From an uncultured Flavobacteriaceae bacterium (GTDB lineage Bacteria > Bacteroidota > Bacteroidia > Flavobacteriales > Flavobacteriaceae), in contig CAJWLL010000004.1 of NCBI GenBank assembly GCA_913043275.1, positions 1-41,446 on the forward strand: 41,446 bases of DNA. Direction: 5' to 3'. The position numbers and the translations under genes were made by a program. The notes under the pieces were generated by a model. It ran no database searches. It was given only the letters and a program-made list of their open reading frames with translations, and had not been told where the DNA came from. Position 1 is the stretch's first letter; each line of letters begins with the position of its first letter. Shown one piece after another: positions 8,638 through 17,198 of the stretch.

Positions 8638-9801
8638 TTATTTGATATTGATTAGCATTGGATTTTCAATTTTTATTGCCAAGTCATTCAGGTGCTTTTC
8701 CCATGCTTGATGATTTGTAAACTGTTTGCTCTCAGACCAGTAAAAACCGACATAGTAGACTAATGACTGGTTTATAATTTTAAGATCTAAAAACACATGA
8801 TTTTGATCAACTATTTGAGGGTTATATGTATGTTGACTTTTATAATGCTTTAAAGGGGTCAAAATTACATTACTCAAGGTTGTATCAAAATGATTTTGTT
8901 TGAAAATAAGGAGATTATTCTTATCGATTACGCTTCCATTATTTTCTTGAAGTGATATCCCTGCAGATATTTCATTGGTTCCTTTTATGGAAACCTCTAT
9001 TTTCATTAGGTTATTTCCATAATCCAAACTAATGGTTTTTTGTTCCATAATCATCCCATCAGGTCCTTCCCAGTCAGCATAATCCAATTGAAAAAGGGTT
9101 CTCAACGGTCCAGTTGAAAGTGTCCTGTGAGCTGTAAAATTTTTGGACACAAAATACTGATTTTCTGCTCCTTTGATCGCTAAGCCACCGGCCCCTCTAC
9201 TGATCCCCACATGATAATTATCCAAACCTTCACCATGGTCTTCATGATAGCTGATGCCTTCTTCCTCACTGGCTTTGTACCATTTGTTAATTACAGGATA
9301 ATTAACTTTTTTTAACCAACAGTCAATACCACTAGAGATGATACCCCCTTTTTTTCCGTCCTCGACCAAGGCTTGAGCTGCCGGACCATACGTCCTAAAA
9401 GCAACCCTATCGTTTTCCCATGTATAGTCATCAATTCGGGTAGGCACAATTCTGGAAAAGCAATAATCGATAACTTCCTGCTTGGTGAATTTTTCTATCA
9501 GATGAAAGGTTTTTTCTGATGAAGGAGCCAGTCGGGGCTGAAAAATAAGCTGATCTATCTGTCCATCTTGGTTAATATCGATTAGTTGACTGATTAGAAA
9601 ACGGTCGGTTGATGGATCGTACACGCCAAACCTCTCAATCTTTTCGGTGAGCTCCTTTGGTAATGCAGTCAAAGCGATTTCAACTGTTTCATTGACACGT
9701 TCAATCTTCAATGGATTGCTCAATTGAATTGTAATTGGTATTTGACTACAGGCAGACAAAAAACCGATGAGTAAGGTTGAAAAAAATATTTTATTGAACA
9801 T
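8638..9801 (-). CDS. DUF4861-family lipoprotein
   Basis: A 387-residue protein with a lipoprotein signal peptide (LLIGFLSAC, Cys18). The body resembles DUF4861, seen in Bacteroidota next to uronate-catabolism genes: an N-terminal beta-rich domain (LSNPLKIERVNETVEI, DINQDGQIDQLIFQPRLAP), then a larger beta domain with RVAFRTYGPAAQAL, a histidine/acid-rich stretch YHEDHGEGLDNYHVG and GAGGLAIKG. The YHEDHGEGLD cluster could be a metal or active site, but this is a guess. It is an exported protein placed between TRAP permease and kdgK, all cytoplasmic or inner-membrane functions, which suggests a periplasmic step on a uronate or oligouronate before uptake. Function unknown. Confidence 0.75.
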   Translation of the reverse strand: MFNKIFFSTLLIGFLSACSQIPITIQLSNPLKIERVNETVEIALTALPKELTEKIERFGVYDPSTDRFLISQLIDINQDGQIDQLIFQPRLAPSSEKTFHLIEKFTKQEVIDYCFSRIVPTRIDDYTWENDRVAFRTYGPAAQALVEDGKKGGIISSGIDCWLKKVNYPVINKWYKASEEEGISYHEDHGEGLDNYHVGISRGAGGLAIKGAENQYFVSKNFTAHRTLSTGPLRTLFQLDYADWEGPDGMIMEQKTISLDYGNNLMKIEVSIKGTNEISAGISLQENNGSVIDKNNLLIFKQNHFDTTLSNVILTPLKHYKSQHTYNPQIVDQNHVFLDLKIINQSLVYYVGFYWSESKQFTNHQAWEKHLNDLAIKIENPMLINIK

Positions 9802-9825
9802 TTTATATAGTATTATTTTGTTGAT

Positions 9826-11124
9826 TTATAATCCAAAAAATTCAGGTAACCAAAGACTTAACTGCGGAATGTAGGTAACCAAAAACAATGATAATATCAT
9901 TACCAAAAATAAGGGAATTAGTGGTTTAATCACCTTGGAAATGGTTGTTTTGGCAATTCCAACGCCTACAAATAAAACCGAGCCTACAGGAGGGGTGCAT
10001 AGTCCGATACAAAGATTAAGCATGAGAACGATCCCAAAGTGGGTAGGATCCATACCCAAAGCAGTTACTATAGGTAAAAAAATGGGCGTGAAAATGAGTA
10101 CTGCCGGAGTGGCATCCATAAAAATACCCACAGCCAAAAGTATTACATTAATCATTAAAAGGATTATTATCTTGTTATCACTTACAGACAATAGGGCATT
10201 GCTGATGTCTTGTGGAATATTTTCATAGGATAAAACCCATGACATCCCCATAGATGCACCGATGAGCAGCATAACAATGGCAGTGGTTTCGGAAGATTCC
10301 AAAATTACCTTGGGTAGGTCTTTTATTGACAATTCCTTATAATAAAAAGAAAGTAAAATGGTATAAAGTACAGCTACAGCAGAAGCCTCTGTAGCTGTAA
10401 AAACACCACCGATTATACCCCCGATAACAATTACCAATAGCAATAAGCTAGGCAAAGCATCAATAAACTTTACAAATATTTCTTTAAGAGAGGAGCGCTT
10501 GCCAACGGGGTATTTATTTTTCTTAGCCCAAACCATAGCAACAATCATCATAAATAATCCAGTGAGGATTCCTGGAATGTATCCAGCCAGAAAAAGAGCG
10601 GCAATAGAAACCCCACCGCTGGCGAGTGAATATACAATCAGGGTGTTACTGGGTGGAATGACCAAGCCTGTGGTAGACGAGGTAATGTTAACGGCAGCAC
10701 CAAACTCTTTGGAGTAACCTTCCTTTTCCATCTCTGGCCCCAGGATGGTTCCCATAGCAGAAGCTGAAGCCATTGCAGAACCAGCGATGGCACCCATTAA
10801 CATGGCAGATACAATATTGATCAATGCTAAACCACCTGGTAAAAAACCAACCAAGGTCTTTGCAAATGAAATCAGTCGATCTGCAATTCCCCCTTTACTC
10901 ATTATTTGACCCGAGAGTATAAAAAATGGTATAGCCAAAAGCGCAAAACTATCAAGTCCTGTTGCAATACGTTGGGAAATCGTTGTAGTTGCTGCGGAAA
11001 AAGGCATAGCTACCATTAGTGTGAACATGGAAGACATAGCAATACACCAAGCTACAGGCACCCCCAGGGTAAGCATGAATACAAAACTCAAAACCAATAT
11101 GATTACTGGTAAAAATTCAATCAT
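9826..11124 (-). CDS. dctM: TRAP transporter large permease subunit (DctM family)
   Basis: A 432-residue very hydrophobic inner-membrane protein with about a dozen membrane segments, matching the DctM/YiaN ion-transporter family. Signatures are the LLAIPFFILSGQIMSKGG block near the N-terminus, GSAMASASAMG, and NLCIGLCTPPVGSVLFVG near the C-terminus. It forms the sodium- or proton-driven channel of a TRAP importer with the DctQ partner, which it overlaps by 4 bases, and the DctP binding protein upstream. The neighbours make a uronate or unsaturated uronate the likely cargo. Confidence 0.95.
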   Translation of the reverse strand: MIEFLPVIILVLSFVFMLTLGVPVAWCIAMSSMFTLMVAMPFSAATTTISQRIATGLDSFALLAIPFFILSGQIMSKGGIADRLISFAKTLVGFLPGGLALINIVSAMLMGAIAGSAMASASAMGTILGPEMEKEGYSKEFGAAVNITSSTTGLVIPPSNTLIVYSLASGGVSIAALFLAGYIPGILTGLFMMIVAMVWAKKNKYPVGKRSSLKEIFVKFIDALPSLLLLVIVIGGIIGGVFTATEASAVAVLYTILLSFYYKELSIKDLPKVILESSETTAIVMLLIGASMGMSWVLSYENIPQDISNALLSVSDNKIIILLMINVILLAVGIFMDATPAVLIFTPIFLPIVTALGMDPTHFGIVLMLNLCIGLCTPPVGSVLFVGVGIAKTTISKVIKPLIPLFLVMILSLFLVTYIPQLSLWLPEFFGL

Positions 11125-11585
11125 TGTTTCTGTTTTTTTAAATCTAAAATTTTATAAAAAATGATCAGTATTCCACTGATCGGAATTACTGAGTATACGA
11201 CGCCTAAGGGAATCTTGAGCGCGGGAGAAAGCTGCCCCAAAACTAATGTGATATATACCAGGCGCGATCCTCCAATTAACATCCCAAAAATCGCGAAGGC
11301 AAGAATAGTCACGTGGATAAAGATTTTGACTTTCTTGTAGTTTTTAGGACTAAACTTTTCAGAAAAATAGGTTATCGCCACATGATTGCCTTTACCTGCA
11401 ACATAAGCGGCTCCTATAACCCCAACCCATATCATAAGATAACGGGCCAGTTCATCAGTAAAAGAACTGGGATTAGACAATATGTAACGAGAAAAAACTT
11501 GCCACAACACATTAATGACCATTAAAGACATTATCGCAATAAGAATTTTTTCTAAAATAGAATCAATCTGTGATCTTAATTTCAT
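11121..11585 (-). CDS. dctQ: TRAP transporter small permease subunit (DctQ family)
   Basis: A 154-residue protein with four predicted membrane segments and the DctQ signature region NVLWQVFSRYILSNPSSFTDELARYLMIWVGVIGAAYVAGKGNHVAI. It pairs with the large subunit to form the membrane part of a TRAP importer. It begins 1 base after dctP and its stop overlaps the dctM start by 4 bases, so the three subunits are translated as a unit. Confidence 0.94.
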   Translation of the reverse strand: MKLRSQIDSILEKILIAIMSLMVINVLWQVFSRYILSNPSSFTDELARYLMIWVGVIGAAYVAGKGNHVAITYFSEKFSPKNYKKVKIFIHVTILAFAIFGMLIGGSRLVYITLVLGQLSPALKIPLGVVYSVIPISGILIIFYKILDLKKQKQ

Positions 11586-11586
11586 T

Positions 11587-12564
11587 TTACTGGGTGTTTT
11601 TTATTTTTTCAATGAATGACTTAATCAAAGGATCTTTTCCATATTTGTCAGCAACTGACTTAGATTTAGAAACAAAGAGTGATTTATCTGGATAGCTAAC
11701 TTGAACACCTGCTGCTTTCACAGCCTCGAGAGATTCTTGCTCAGAGGTCATCCAAAGTCTTCTTTGCTCGATGACTGAGAGGTTCATGGCTTCTTGGATC
11801 CACTTTTGTTCCTGATCGCTCAAGGCATTCCATATATGAGTACTCATTAAAACAACATCAGGAATGACAGTATGCTCGTCTATGGTGTAAAATTTACAGA
11901 CTTCATAATGCCTGGAAAGAAAAAAACTTGGAGGATTGTTTTCAGCTCCATCCACAACACCTTGTTGAAGAGCAGTGTACAATTCTCCCCACGAAATGGG
12001 TGTAGGAGACCCACCGAGTGACTTCACCATATCAATGGCCGTTTGACTTTCCTGAACCCTGATTTTAAGTCCATCCAGATCCTCTGGCTTTTCTAATGGC
12101 TGATCAATGGTGTAAAAACTTCTGCTTCCTGAATCGTAGTATCCCAAACCTTTTAACCAGTATTTCTCAGTCCCGTTAAGCAATTCTTTTCCTACAGGGC
12201 CATCAAGTACTCGGAAAACATGTTCTTTATCTTTAAATAGATAAGGAATACCAAATACTTTTATATTAGGAGAAAAGTTCTCCAAAACAGCCGCTGAGAT
12301 CTTGGTCATGTCCAAACTTCCAATTTGAAGCAATTCAATTAATTGACGTTCAGAACCCAGTTGTTGGCTGGGATAAATTTGCACTTTAAATCTTCCATTT
12401 GAGATTTCTTCCAATTTTTTCCCAAAAAAGACCATCCCCTGATGAACGGAATGACCTGTACTCAATCCATGACCTAATCGAAGTATTTTTTTAGAATTAA
12501 TCTGATCACAGGAGATAAAACTGAGTAAACAAACGATTGCTAGAAGAGGTTTTAACTTGAACAT
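11587..12564 (-). CDS. dctP: TRAP transporter solute-binding protein (DctP family), lipoprotein
   Basis: A 325-residue periplasmic binding protein carried on a lipoprotein signal (LLSFISC, Cys19). Family features are LRLGHGLSTGHSVHQGMVFFGK, QLGSERQLIELLQIGSLDM, and the conserved arginine in GLKIRVQES, which in this family binds the carboxylate of the ligand, followed by PISWGELYTALQQGVVDGAENN. Many such proteins bind hexuronates. Its ATG shares a base with the uxaC stop (TAATG), linking its translation to that gene. Ligand inferred from context: glucuronate, galacturonate or their unsaturated forms. Confidence 0.93.
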   Translation of the reverse strand: MFKLKPLLAIVCLLSFISCDQINSKKILRLGHGLSTGHSVHQGMVFFGKKLEEISNGRFKVQIYPSQQLGSERQLIELLQIGSLDMTKISAAVLENFSPNIKVFGIPYLFKDKEHVFRVLDGPVGKELLNGTEKYWLKGLGYYDSGSRSFYTIDQPLEKPEDLDGLKIRVQESQTAIDMVKSLGGSPTPISWGELYTALQQGVVDGAENNPPSFFLSRHYEVCKFYTIDEHTVIPDVVLMSTHIWNALSDQEQKWIQEAMNLSVIEQRRLWMTSEQESLEAVKAAGVQVSYPDKSLFVSKSKSVADKYGKDPLIKSFIEKIKNTQ

Positions 12565-13976
12565 TAGTTTTTGTATTTAATGAATTCTTTCAAATTGTTA
12601 TAACATATATTTTCAACCATTTTCCCAAAAAAGACAAGGTCATTGGGTAATAAGCCATTTTCAATATCATTTCCAATCATATTACAAAGCAATCGTCTGA
12701 AATACTCATGTCTTGGGAAAGAGAGAAAACTACGACTATCGGTCAACATTCCAATAAACTTAGACAAAAGGCCCATATTGGATAGGGTTTTCATTTGTAA
12801 TTCCATTCCGTCTTTCTGATCGAGAAACCACCAGGCAGTTCCCCATTGAATCTCTACTTTATCGTTGTTAAAATTACCGGGCATGGTGGCAAAAACCTCG
12901 TTCATAGCAGGGTTTAGGTTATAAAGTATGGTATTGGTGAGTTTGTTATTTTCGTTGAGCATTCCCAAAAGTTTGGAAAGGTTTTTGGCTTGGTCAAAAT
13001 CTCCGATAGAATCACAACCTACATCAGCGCCCAACTGTCTTTTTAACTTTTGATTGTTACCTCTCAAAGCTCCCAAATGCAACTGTTGTGTCCACCCAAA
13101 ATCGAAATACATTACAAAGAGTTCGTATAATAAACAAGAGTTAAAGCGGTTGGATTCGTCCACAGAGGGCAGTATTCCGCCTATGCGATTTTTGAGAACA
13201 GTATTGGCTTCAGCATGGGTAAAATCAACTGCATGGGTGAATTCCAATCCGTGATCGGATATCCTACAACCATTTTGATGAAAATAATTGACCCTAGTCT
13301 TTAAGGCCACCAATAGGCTGTCCAAATCCTGTATTTCTGTCTCAGTAACATCTCCCAGCGCCTTGACATAATCTAAGTATTGATCCCCCTCAATACCAAA
13401 AATATTATCCGGTCTAAAACCGGGCAATACCTCAGGTCCCTTTTCATCGCTTTCTGCTATTACTTGGTGATAGGAAAGATCGTCGATGGGATCATCGGTC
13501 GTGCACAGCATTTCAACCTTCATTTTATTGAGCAAACCCTTGGGTGTCAAATCCATCAATTGTCGATTGGTTTCCTCAAAAATAGCGGATGAAGTAGAAG
13601 GTTGGAGTAAGGTTTTGATGTCAAAATAACGATGTAATTCAAGATGCGTCCAGTGGAAAAGAGGATTTCCAGCAGTAAAAGGAACTGTATAGGCCCATCG
13701 ATCAAATTTTTCTTTATTACTTACGTCTTTTCCTGTGATGAATTTTTCAGGTATCCCAAGACTGCGCATGGCCCTCCATTTATAATGATCACCATCCAAC
13801 CAAATTTCGTTAATACCTTCGAAGGGTTGATTGGCTGCAATTACATCTGGAGGCAAGTGATTATGATAATCAATAATTGGCATGGAAATCGCATTTTCAA
13901 AAAATAATCGTTCTGCTGTTTTGTTCTGGAGTAAAAAATTCTCTTGGATAAATGCATCCGTATTTTTGAATTCCAT
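12564..13976 (-). CDS. uxaC: Glucuronate isomerase (hexuronate isomerase)
   Basis: A 470-residue amidohydrolase-fold isomerase. Recognisable family blocks are PIIDYHNHLPPDVIAANQPF with the metal-ligand HNH, DGDHYKWRAMRSLG, WTHLELHRYFDI, CTTDDPIDDL, and the C-terminal SFLSFPRHEYFRRLLCNMIG. Length is normal for UxaC. It converts D-glucuronate to D-fructuronate (or galacturonate to tagaturonate). Together with uxuA and the SDR gene beside it, the glucuronate branch to mannonate and KDG is favoured, since no tagaturonate/altronate genes are visible. It starts 2 bases after uxuA. Confidence 0.95.
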   Translation of the reverse strand: MEFKNTDAFIQENFLLQNKTAERLFFENAISMPIIDYHNHLPPDVIAANQPFEGINEIWLDGDHYKWRAMRSLGIPEKFITGKDVSNKEKFDRWAYTVPFTAGNPLFHWTHLELHRYFDIKTLLQPSTSSAIFEETNRQLMDLTPKGLLNKMKVEMLCTTDDPIDDLSYHQVIAESDEKGPEVLPGFRPDNIFGIEGDQYLDYVKALGDVTETEIQDLDSLLVALKTRVNYFHQNGCRISDHGLEFTHAVDFTHAEANTVLKNRIGGILPSVDESNRFNSCLLYELFVMYFDFGWTQQLHLGALRGNNQKLKRQLGADVGCDSIGDFDQAKNLSKLLGMLNENNKLTNTILYNLNPAMNEVFATMPGNFNNDKVEIQWGTAWWFLDQKDGMELQMKTLSNMGLLSKFIGMLTDSRSFLSFPRHEYFRRLLCNMIGNDIENGLLPNDLVFFGKMVENICYNNLKEFIKYKN

Positions 13977-13978
13977 TA

Positions 13979-15163
13979 TTAAATCATTTTATTGATACCC
14001 CATTCAAGTCCCCTCAATTCTGCCAGTCCCCTAAGTCTTCCGATTGCCGAGTACCCAGGATTAATTTTAGGTTTTATAAGGTCATCGAGCATTTGATGTC
14101 CGTGATCCGGTCGCATGGGAATGGATAAATCTTCTCTTTTTTCAGAAGCTCTGCGTCTTTGCTCTTTAATCACTCTGGTAATGATTTCGAACATATCCAC
14201 ATCACCGGTAAGATGATCTGCCTCAAAAAAATTACCCTCAATGTCGCGCTTGGTACTTCTTAAGTGTAAAAAATGAACACGATCTGCAAAAACATCGAAA
14301 ATAGCTGGAAGATCGTTATCGGCCCTAACGCCTAATGAGCCTGTGCAAAATGTAATTCCATTGGAAAGAGAGGTTACCTGATTAAAAATATATTGATAGT
14401 CGGATTGGGTACTCACAACTCTGGGTAAACCTAAAAGCGAGAAAGGTGGGTCATCAGGGTGAATGCACATTCTGATCCCCAATTGATCTGCCAATGGAAT
14501 GATTTCCTCTAAAAACTTTACCAAATGGGAACGCAATTGATCTGCATCAATTCCTTTGTAAGTATCCAACATGGCTTTAAACTCGTCCATAGAGTAGCCC
14601 TCCTCAGAACCAGGTAACCCTTTGAGGATATTATCAGAAATTCTTTGGATTTCTGATGAAGTAAGCTTTATAAATTGGTCTTTAGCTTGATCCATTTCAT
14701 CAGTGGTGTAATCTTGTTCAGCTCCTTCTCGTTTAAGTATGTGGAGGTCAAAAACTCTCAACTCTAAAGCATTGAATTCCAAAGCTAGAGAGCCATCTTC
14801 CATGGGCATGTCCAATCTGGTTCGGGTCCAATCCAATATAGGCATGAAATTATAACAAATGACATAGACCCCACAAGAAGCCAAGTTTTTCATACTCAGC
14901 TTATAGTTTTCGATGATCTGTTTAAAATCTCCTGTTCTGGTTTTTATTTTTTCATGAACCGGAAGTGATTCAACAACATCCCAAGTTAATCCAGCATTTT
15001 CTATTTCGTTTTTTCTTTTTTGAATTTCTTGTAGGGACCAAACTTCACCATTAGGTATTTGATGAAGAGCATTAACAATACCGGTTGCACCAGCCTGACT
15101 AACATCCGAAAGAGTAACCGGATCATTTGGTCCATACCAGCGCCATGTTTGAGTCATTAGCAT
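13979..15163 (-). CDS. uxuA: Mannonate dehydratase
   Basis: A 394-residue protein counted from the ATG at 15163 (MLMTQTWRWYGPNDPVTL). An in-frame ATG at 15226 lies inside the upstream gene and adds a hydrophobic stretch foreign to UxuA; a second ATG at 15157 is also possible. Family motifs are TWRWYGPNDPVTLSDVSQAGATG, CIHPDDPPFSLLGLPR and SIPMRPDHGHQMLDD, which carry metal ligands in UxuA structures. The enzyme dehydrates D-mannonate to 2-keto-3-deoxygluconate, feeding kdgK and eda in the same operon. It starts 16 bases after the SDR gene and ends 2 bases before uxaC. Confidence 0.95.
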   Translation of the reverse strand: MLMTQTWRWYGPNDPVTLSDVSQAGATGIVNALHQIPNGEVWSLQEIQKRKNEIENAGLTWDVVESLPVHEKIKTRTGDFKQIIENYKLSMKNLASCGVYVICYNFMPILDWTRTRLDMPMEDGSLALEFNALELRVFDLHILKREGAEQDYTTDEMDQAKDQFIKLTSSEIQRISDNILKGLPGSEEGYSMDEFKAMLDTYKGIDADQLRSHLVKFLEEIIPLADQLGIRMCIHPDDPPFSLLGLPRVVSTQSDYQYIFNQVTSLSNGITFCTGSLGVRADNDLPAIFDVFADRVHFLHLRSTKRDIEGNFFEADHLTGDVDMFEIITRVIKEQRRRASEKREDLSIPMRPDHGHQMLDDLIKPKINPGYSAIGRLRGLAELRGLEWGINKMI

Positions 15164-15179
15164 ATCAATAATAATTATA

Positions 15180-15995
15180 TTATACCCCGCTAAAGGCACT
15201 AAAGCCTCCATCAATGGGTAGAACAATTCCAGTTATAAATTTAGCAGCATCACTACAAAGAAAGTGAATCGCTCCATTGAGTTCTTCAGCTTCACCAAAT
15301 CGCTTCATGGGGGTGTTTCTGATAATGGTGTCTCCCCTTTCGGTATAAGATCCGTCTTCGTTTAACAGTAATCTTCTGTTTTGATTTCCTACAAAAAATC
15401 CGGGTGCAATTGCATTTACACGTACACCAGGTCCGAACTTAAGGGCCATTTCAACAGCCATCCAACGGGTGAAATTTTCTATTCCTGCTTTCGATGCAGA
15501 ATAGCCAACAACTCTAGTAATTACTCTGTCCACACTCATGGAAGAATAATTGATAATAGAACCACTTTTTTGATCGGCCATAATCTTTCCAAAAACCAAT
15601 GAAGGAATGACAGAACCGTTGAGGTTTAATTCACTAACCTTTTTAAAGTCGTCCATTGACAAATCAAAAATGGTTTGATCTACAGCTATGGTTGCACCAG
15701 GCATATTCCCTCCGGCGGCATTGAGCAGAATGTCAACTCTTCCCCACTTTTTTAAAACTTCTTTGCTAATCGACTCTATAGATTCCTTAGACAAAACGTT
15801 AGCGGCAAAACCAATTGCAGTACCTCCTTCTTTTTCAATAGTATCAACGGTTCTTTGTGCAGACTCTTGAGTAAGGTCTAAAATCGCAATATTTACTCCA
15901 GATTGGGACAAGCTTTGAGCAATACAGCTCCCAAGTGCTCCACCACCTCCAGTAATAACCGCTACCTTATTCTTTAAATCGAAATGTGGCTTCAT
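15180..15995 (-). CDS. SDR-family D-mannonate oxidoreductase (fructuronate reductase)
   Basis: A 271-residue short-chain dehydrogenase with the cofactor motif TGGGGALG (about residues 15-22), the catalytic Ser in NYSSMSVD and the YxxxK in YSASKAG. This is not the classical long-chain UxuB polyol dehydrogenase; in many Bacteroidota an SDR sits in this place and is annotated as D-mannonate oxidoreductase. Its position directly before uxuA and uxaC supports reduction of D-fructuronate to D-mannonate with NAD(P)H. The SDR family is certain; the substrate rests on gene order. It follows the Gfo/Idh gene by 8 bases. Confidence 0.82.
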   Translation of the reverse strand: MKPHFDLKNKVAVITGGGGALGSCIAQSLSQSGVNIAILDLTQESAQRTVDTIEKEGGTAIGFAANVLSKESIESISKEVLKKWGRVDILLNAAGGNMPGATIAVDQTIFDLSMDDFKKVSELNLNGSVIPSLVFGKIMADQKSGSIINYSSMSVDRVITRVVGYSASKAGIENFTRWMAVEMALKFGPGVRVNAIAPGFFVGNQNRRLLLNEDGSYTERGDTIIRNTPMKRFGEAEELNGAIHFLCSDAAKFITGIVLPIDGGFSAFSGV

Positions 15996-16003
15996 TTATC
16001 TTT

Positions 16004-17191
16004 TTATATTACATAATTAGTATTGTCCCAGTGAACCATTTCTCCCGTATCCATGGCCTTAATTCCCATTTCTACTGCATAAGCTGTTTTGGCTCCTGTG
16101 GTTACACCTGAAAGCGGGTTTTTGTTGTTGATTATAGAATCTTTAAAATCAATTAGGGCTTGTTTGGTTGGGTCGAGGTGTTTGATATTCAAAGGAGTTC
16201 CTTTACCTTGTATCCAATTTGTCGTAGCTCCCGATACCCCATCAACTTCTCCATACTCAGATTTATAAACTCCCTCAGGATAAAACCAAGCATTATCCTG
16301 AAAAACGGTAAGGGTCCCCTTGTCACCCATAATCATAATCTTGTAATCGTCTTTGGCGTTGGAAGTTAGACAAGTATAGGTTGCTTTCACTCCTTCGGGA
16401 TATTCATAAACCACCTTAGTATTGTCATATGTTTCCCTTCCATCATTCCAGTAATTGATTCCTCCCAATCCAATTGCTTTTTGTGGAGTGTCTTTAAGGA
16501 TCCAGTTGGCAAAATCAATTTGATGGGAGCTTAATTCAGCCAAAAGTCCGTAGGAATACTCTCTATACATTCTCCAATTAATTTGTCTCTCAAATGAAGG
16601 ATCAGGAACAGTTCTCCTCCAGTTTCCATTTCGATTCCACTGTCCTTCAATAGAGGTGATTTTTCCAACTTTTCCCTCTTCGAGCATATGGACCAATTGT
16701 GAGTAAAGCCTTGAACTATGAAACTGATGTCCGGTTTGAAATATTTTATTGGAGGTTTTACATTTGTTTACAACACTTGCAGTAGCAGAAGCTCCTTTGG
16801 CCATCGTTTTTTCACAATAAATGTGTTTTTGTGCATCCAATGCATCAATAGCAATTTTATCGTGTGTGTTCAAAGGCGTGCTAATGATCACTCCATCGAT
16901 GTTTTTATTATCCAATAATTTTCTATAATCCTGATAGTGTTTAGAATTTTTGTGACTTTTTATCAAATCAAAGCCCTCCTCTAATCGGAAAGGTAGTGTA
17001 TCACAAGCAGCAATAACGTTGATTCCTGAAAGGGTATTTAGCAACTTAATAATTCCTTGTCCTCTTGCTCCAGTTCCAATAACACCAAGGTTTATGGTAG
17101 TACTCTTTTTGACATTAGCCATCAAACTGGGGGCAAATACAGAACCTAACAATATTCCACTAGAATTACGAATAAAATCTTTTCGTTTCAT
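16004..17191 (-). CDS. Gfo/Idh/MocA-family oxidoreductase with a possible export signal
   Basis: A 395-residue NAD(P)-dependent oxidoreductase. The N-terminus (MKRKDFIRNSSGILLG then a hydrophobic stretch ending near ANVKK) resembles the Tat-like leaders common on Bacteroidota Gfo/Idh proteins, although a strict twin arginine is absent. The Rossmann motif is GVIGTGARGQG (about residues 36-46). The usual EKP motif appears as CEKTMAKG, and a C-terminal GGINYWNDGRETYDN region follows. Family members oxidise a sugar hydroxyl, often at C3, or act with tightly bound NAD. It is the second gene of the uronate operon, 7 bases after the MFS gene. Substrate unknown; a 3-keto-sugar role with the DUF1080 protein is only a hypothesis. 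Confidence 0.85.
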   Translation of the reverse strand: MKRKDFIRNSSGILLGSVFAPSLMANVKKSTTINLGVIGTGARGQGIIKLLNTLSGINVIAACDTLPFRLEEGFDLIKSHKNSKHYQDYRKLLDNKNIDGVIISTPLNTHDKIAIDALDAQKHIYCEKTMAKGASATASVVNKCKTSNKIFQTGHQFHSSRLYSQLVHMLEEGKVGKITSIEGQWNRNGNWRRTVPDPSFERQINWRMYREYSYGLLAELSSHQIDFANWILKDTPQKAIGLGGINYWNDGRETYDNTKVVYEYPEGVKATYTCLTSNAKDDYKIMIMGDKGTLTVFQDNAWFYPEGVYKSEYGEVDGVSGATTNWIQGKGTPLNIKHLDPTKQALIDFKDSIINNKNPLSGVTTGAKTAYAVEMGIKAMDTGEMVHWDNTNYVI

Positions 17192-17198
17192 TTGGAAA

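Noticed and set aside
9624..9636. CGTACAC core resembling the operator, inside the DUF4861 gene
   Set aside because: Only the short core matches and it lies within coding sequence; likely chance.
15164..15226. Upstream ATG of uxuA
   Set aside because: It is inside the preceding SDR gene and gives a hydrophobic extension not found in mannonate dehydratases.
15418..15432. CACGTACACC resembling the operator, inside the SDR gene
   Set aside because: Does not match the flanking half-site and is in coding sequence.
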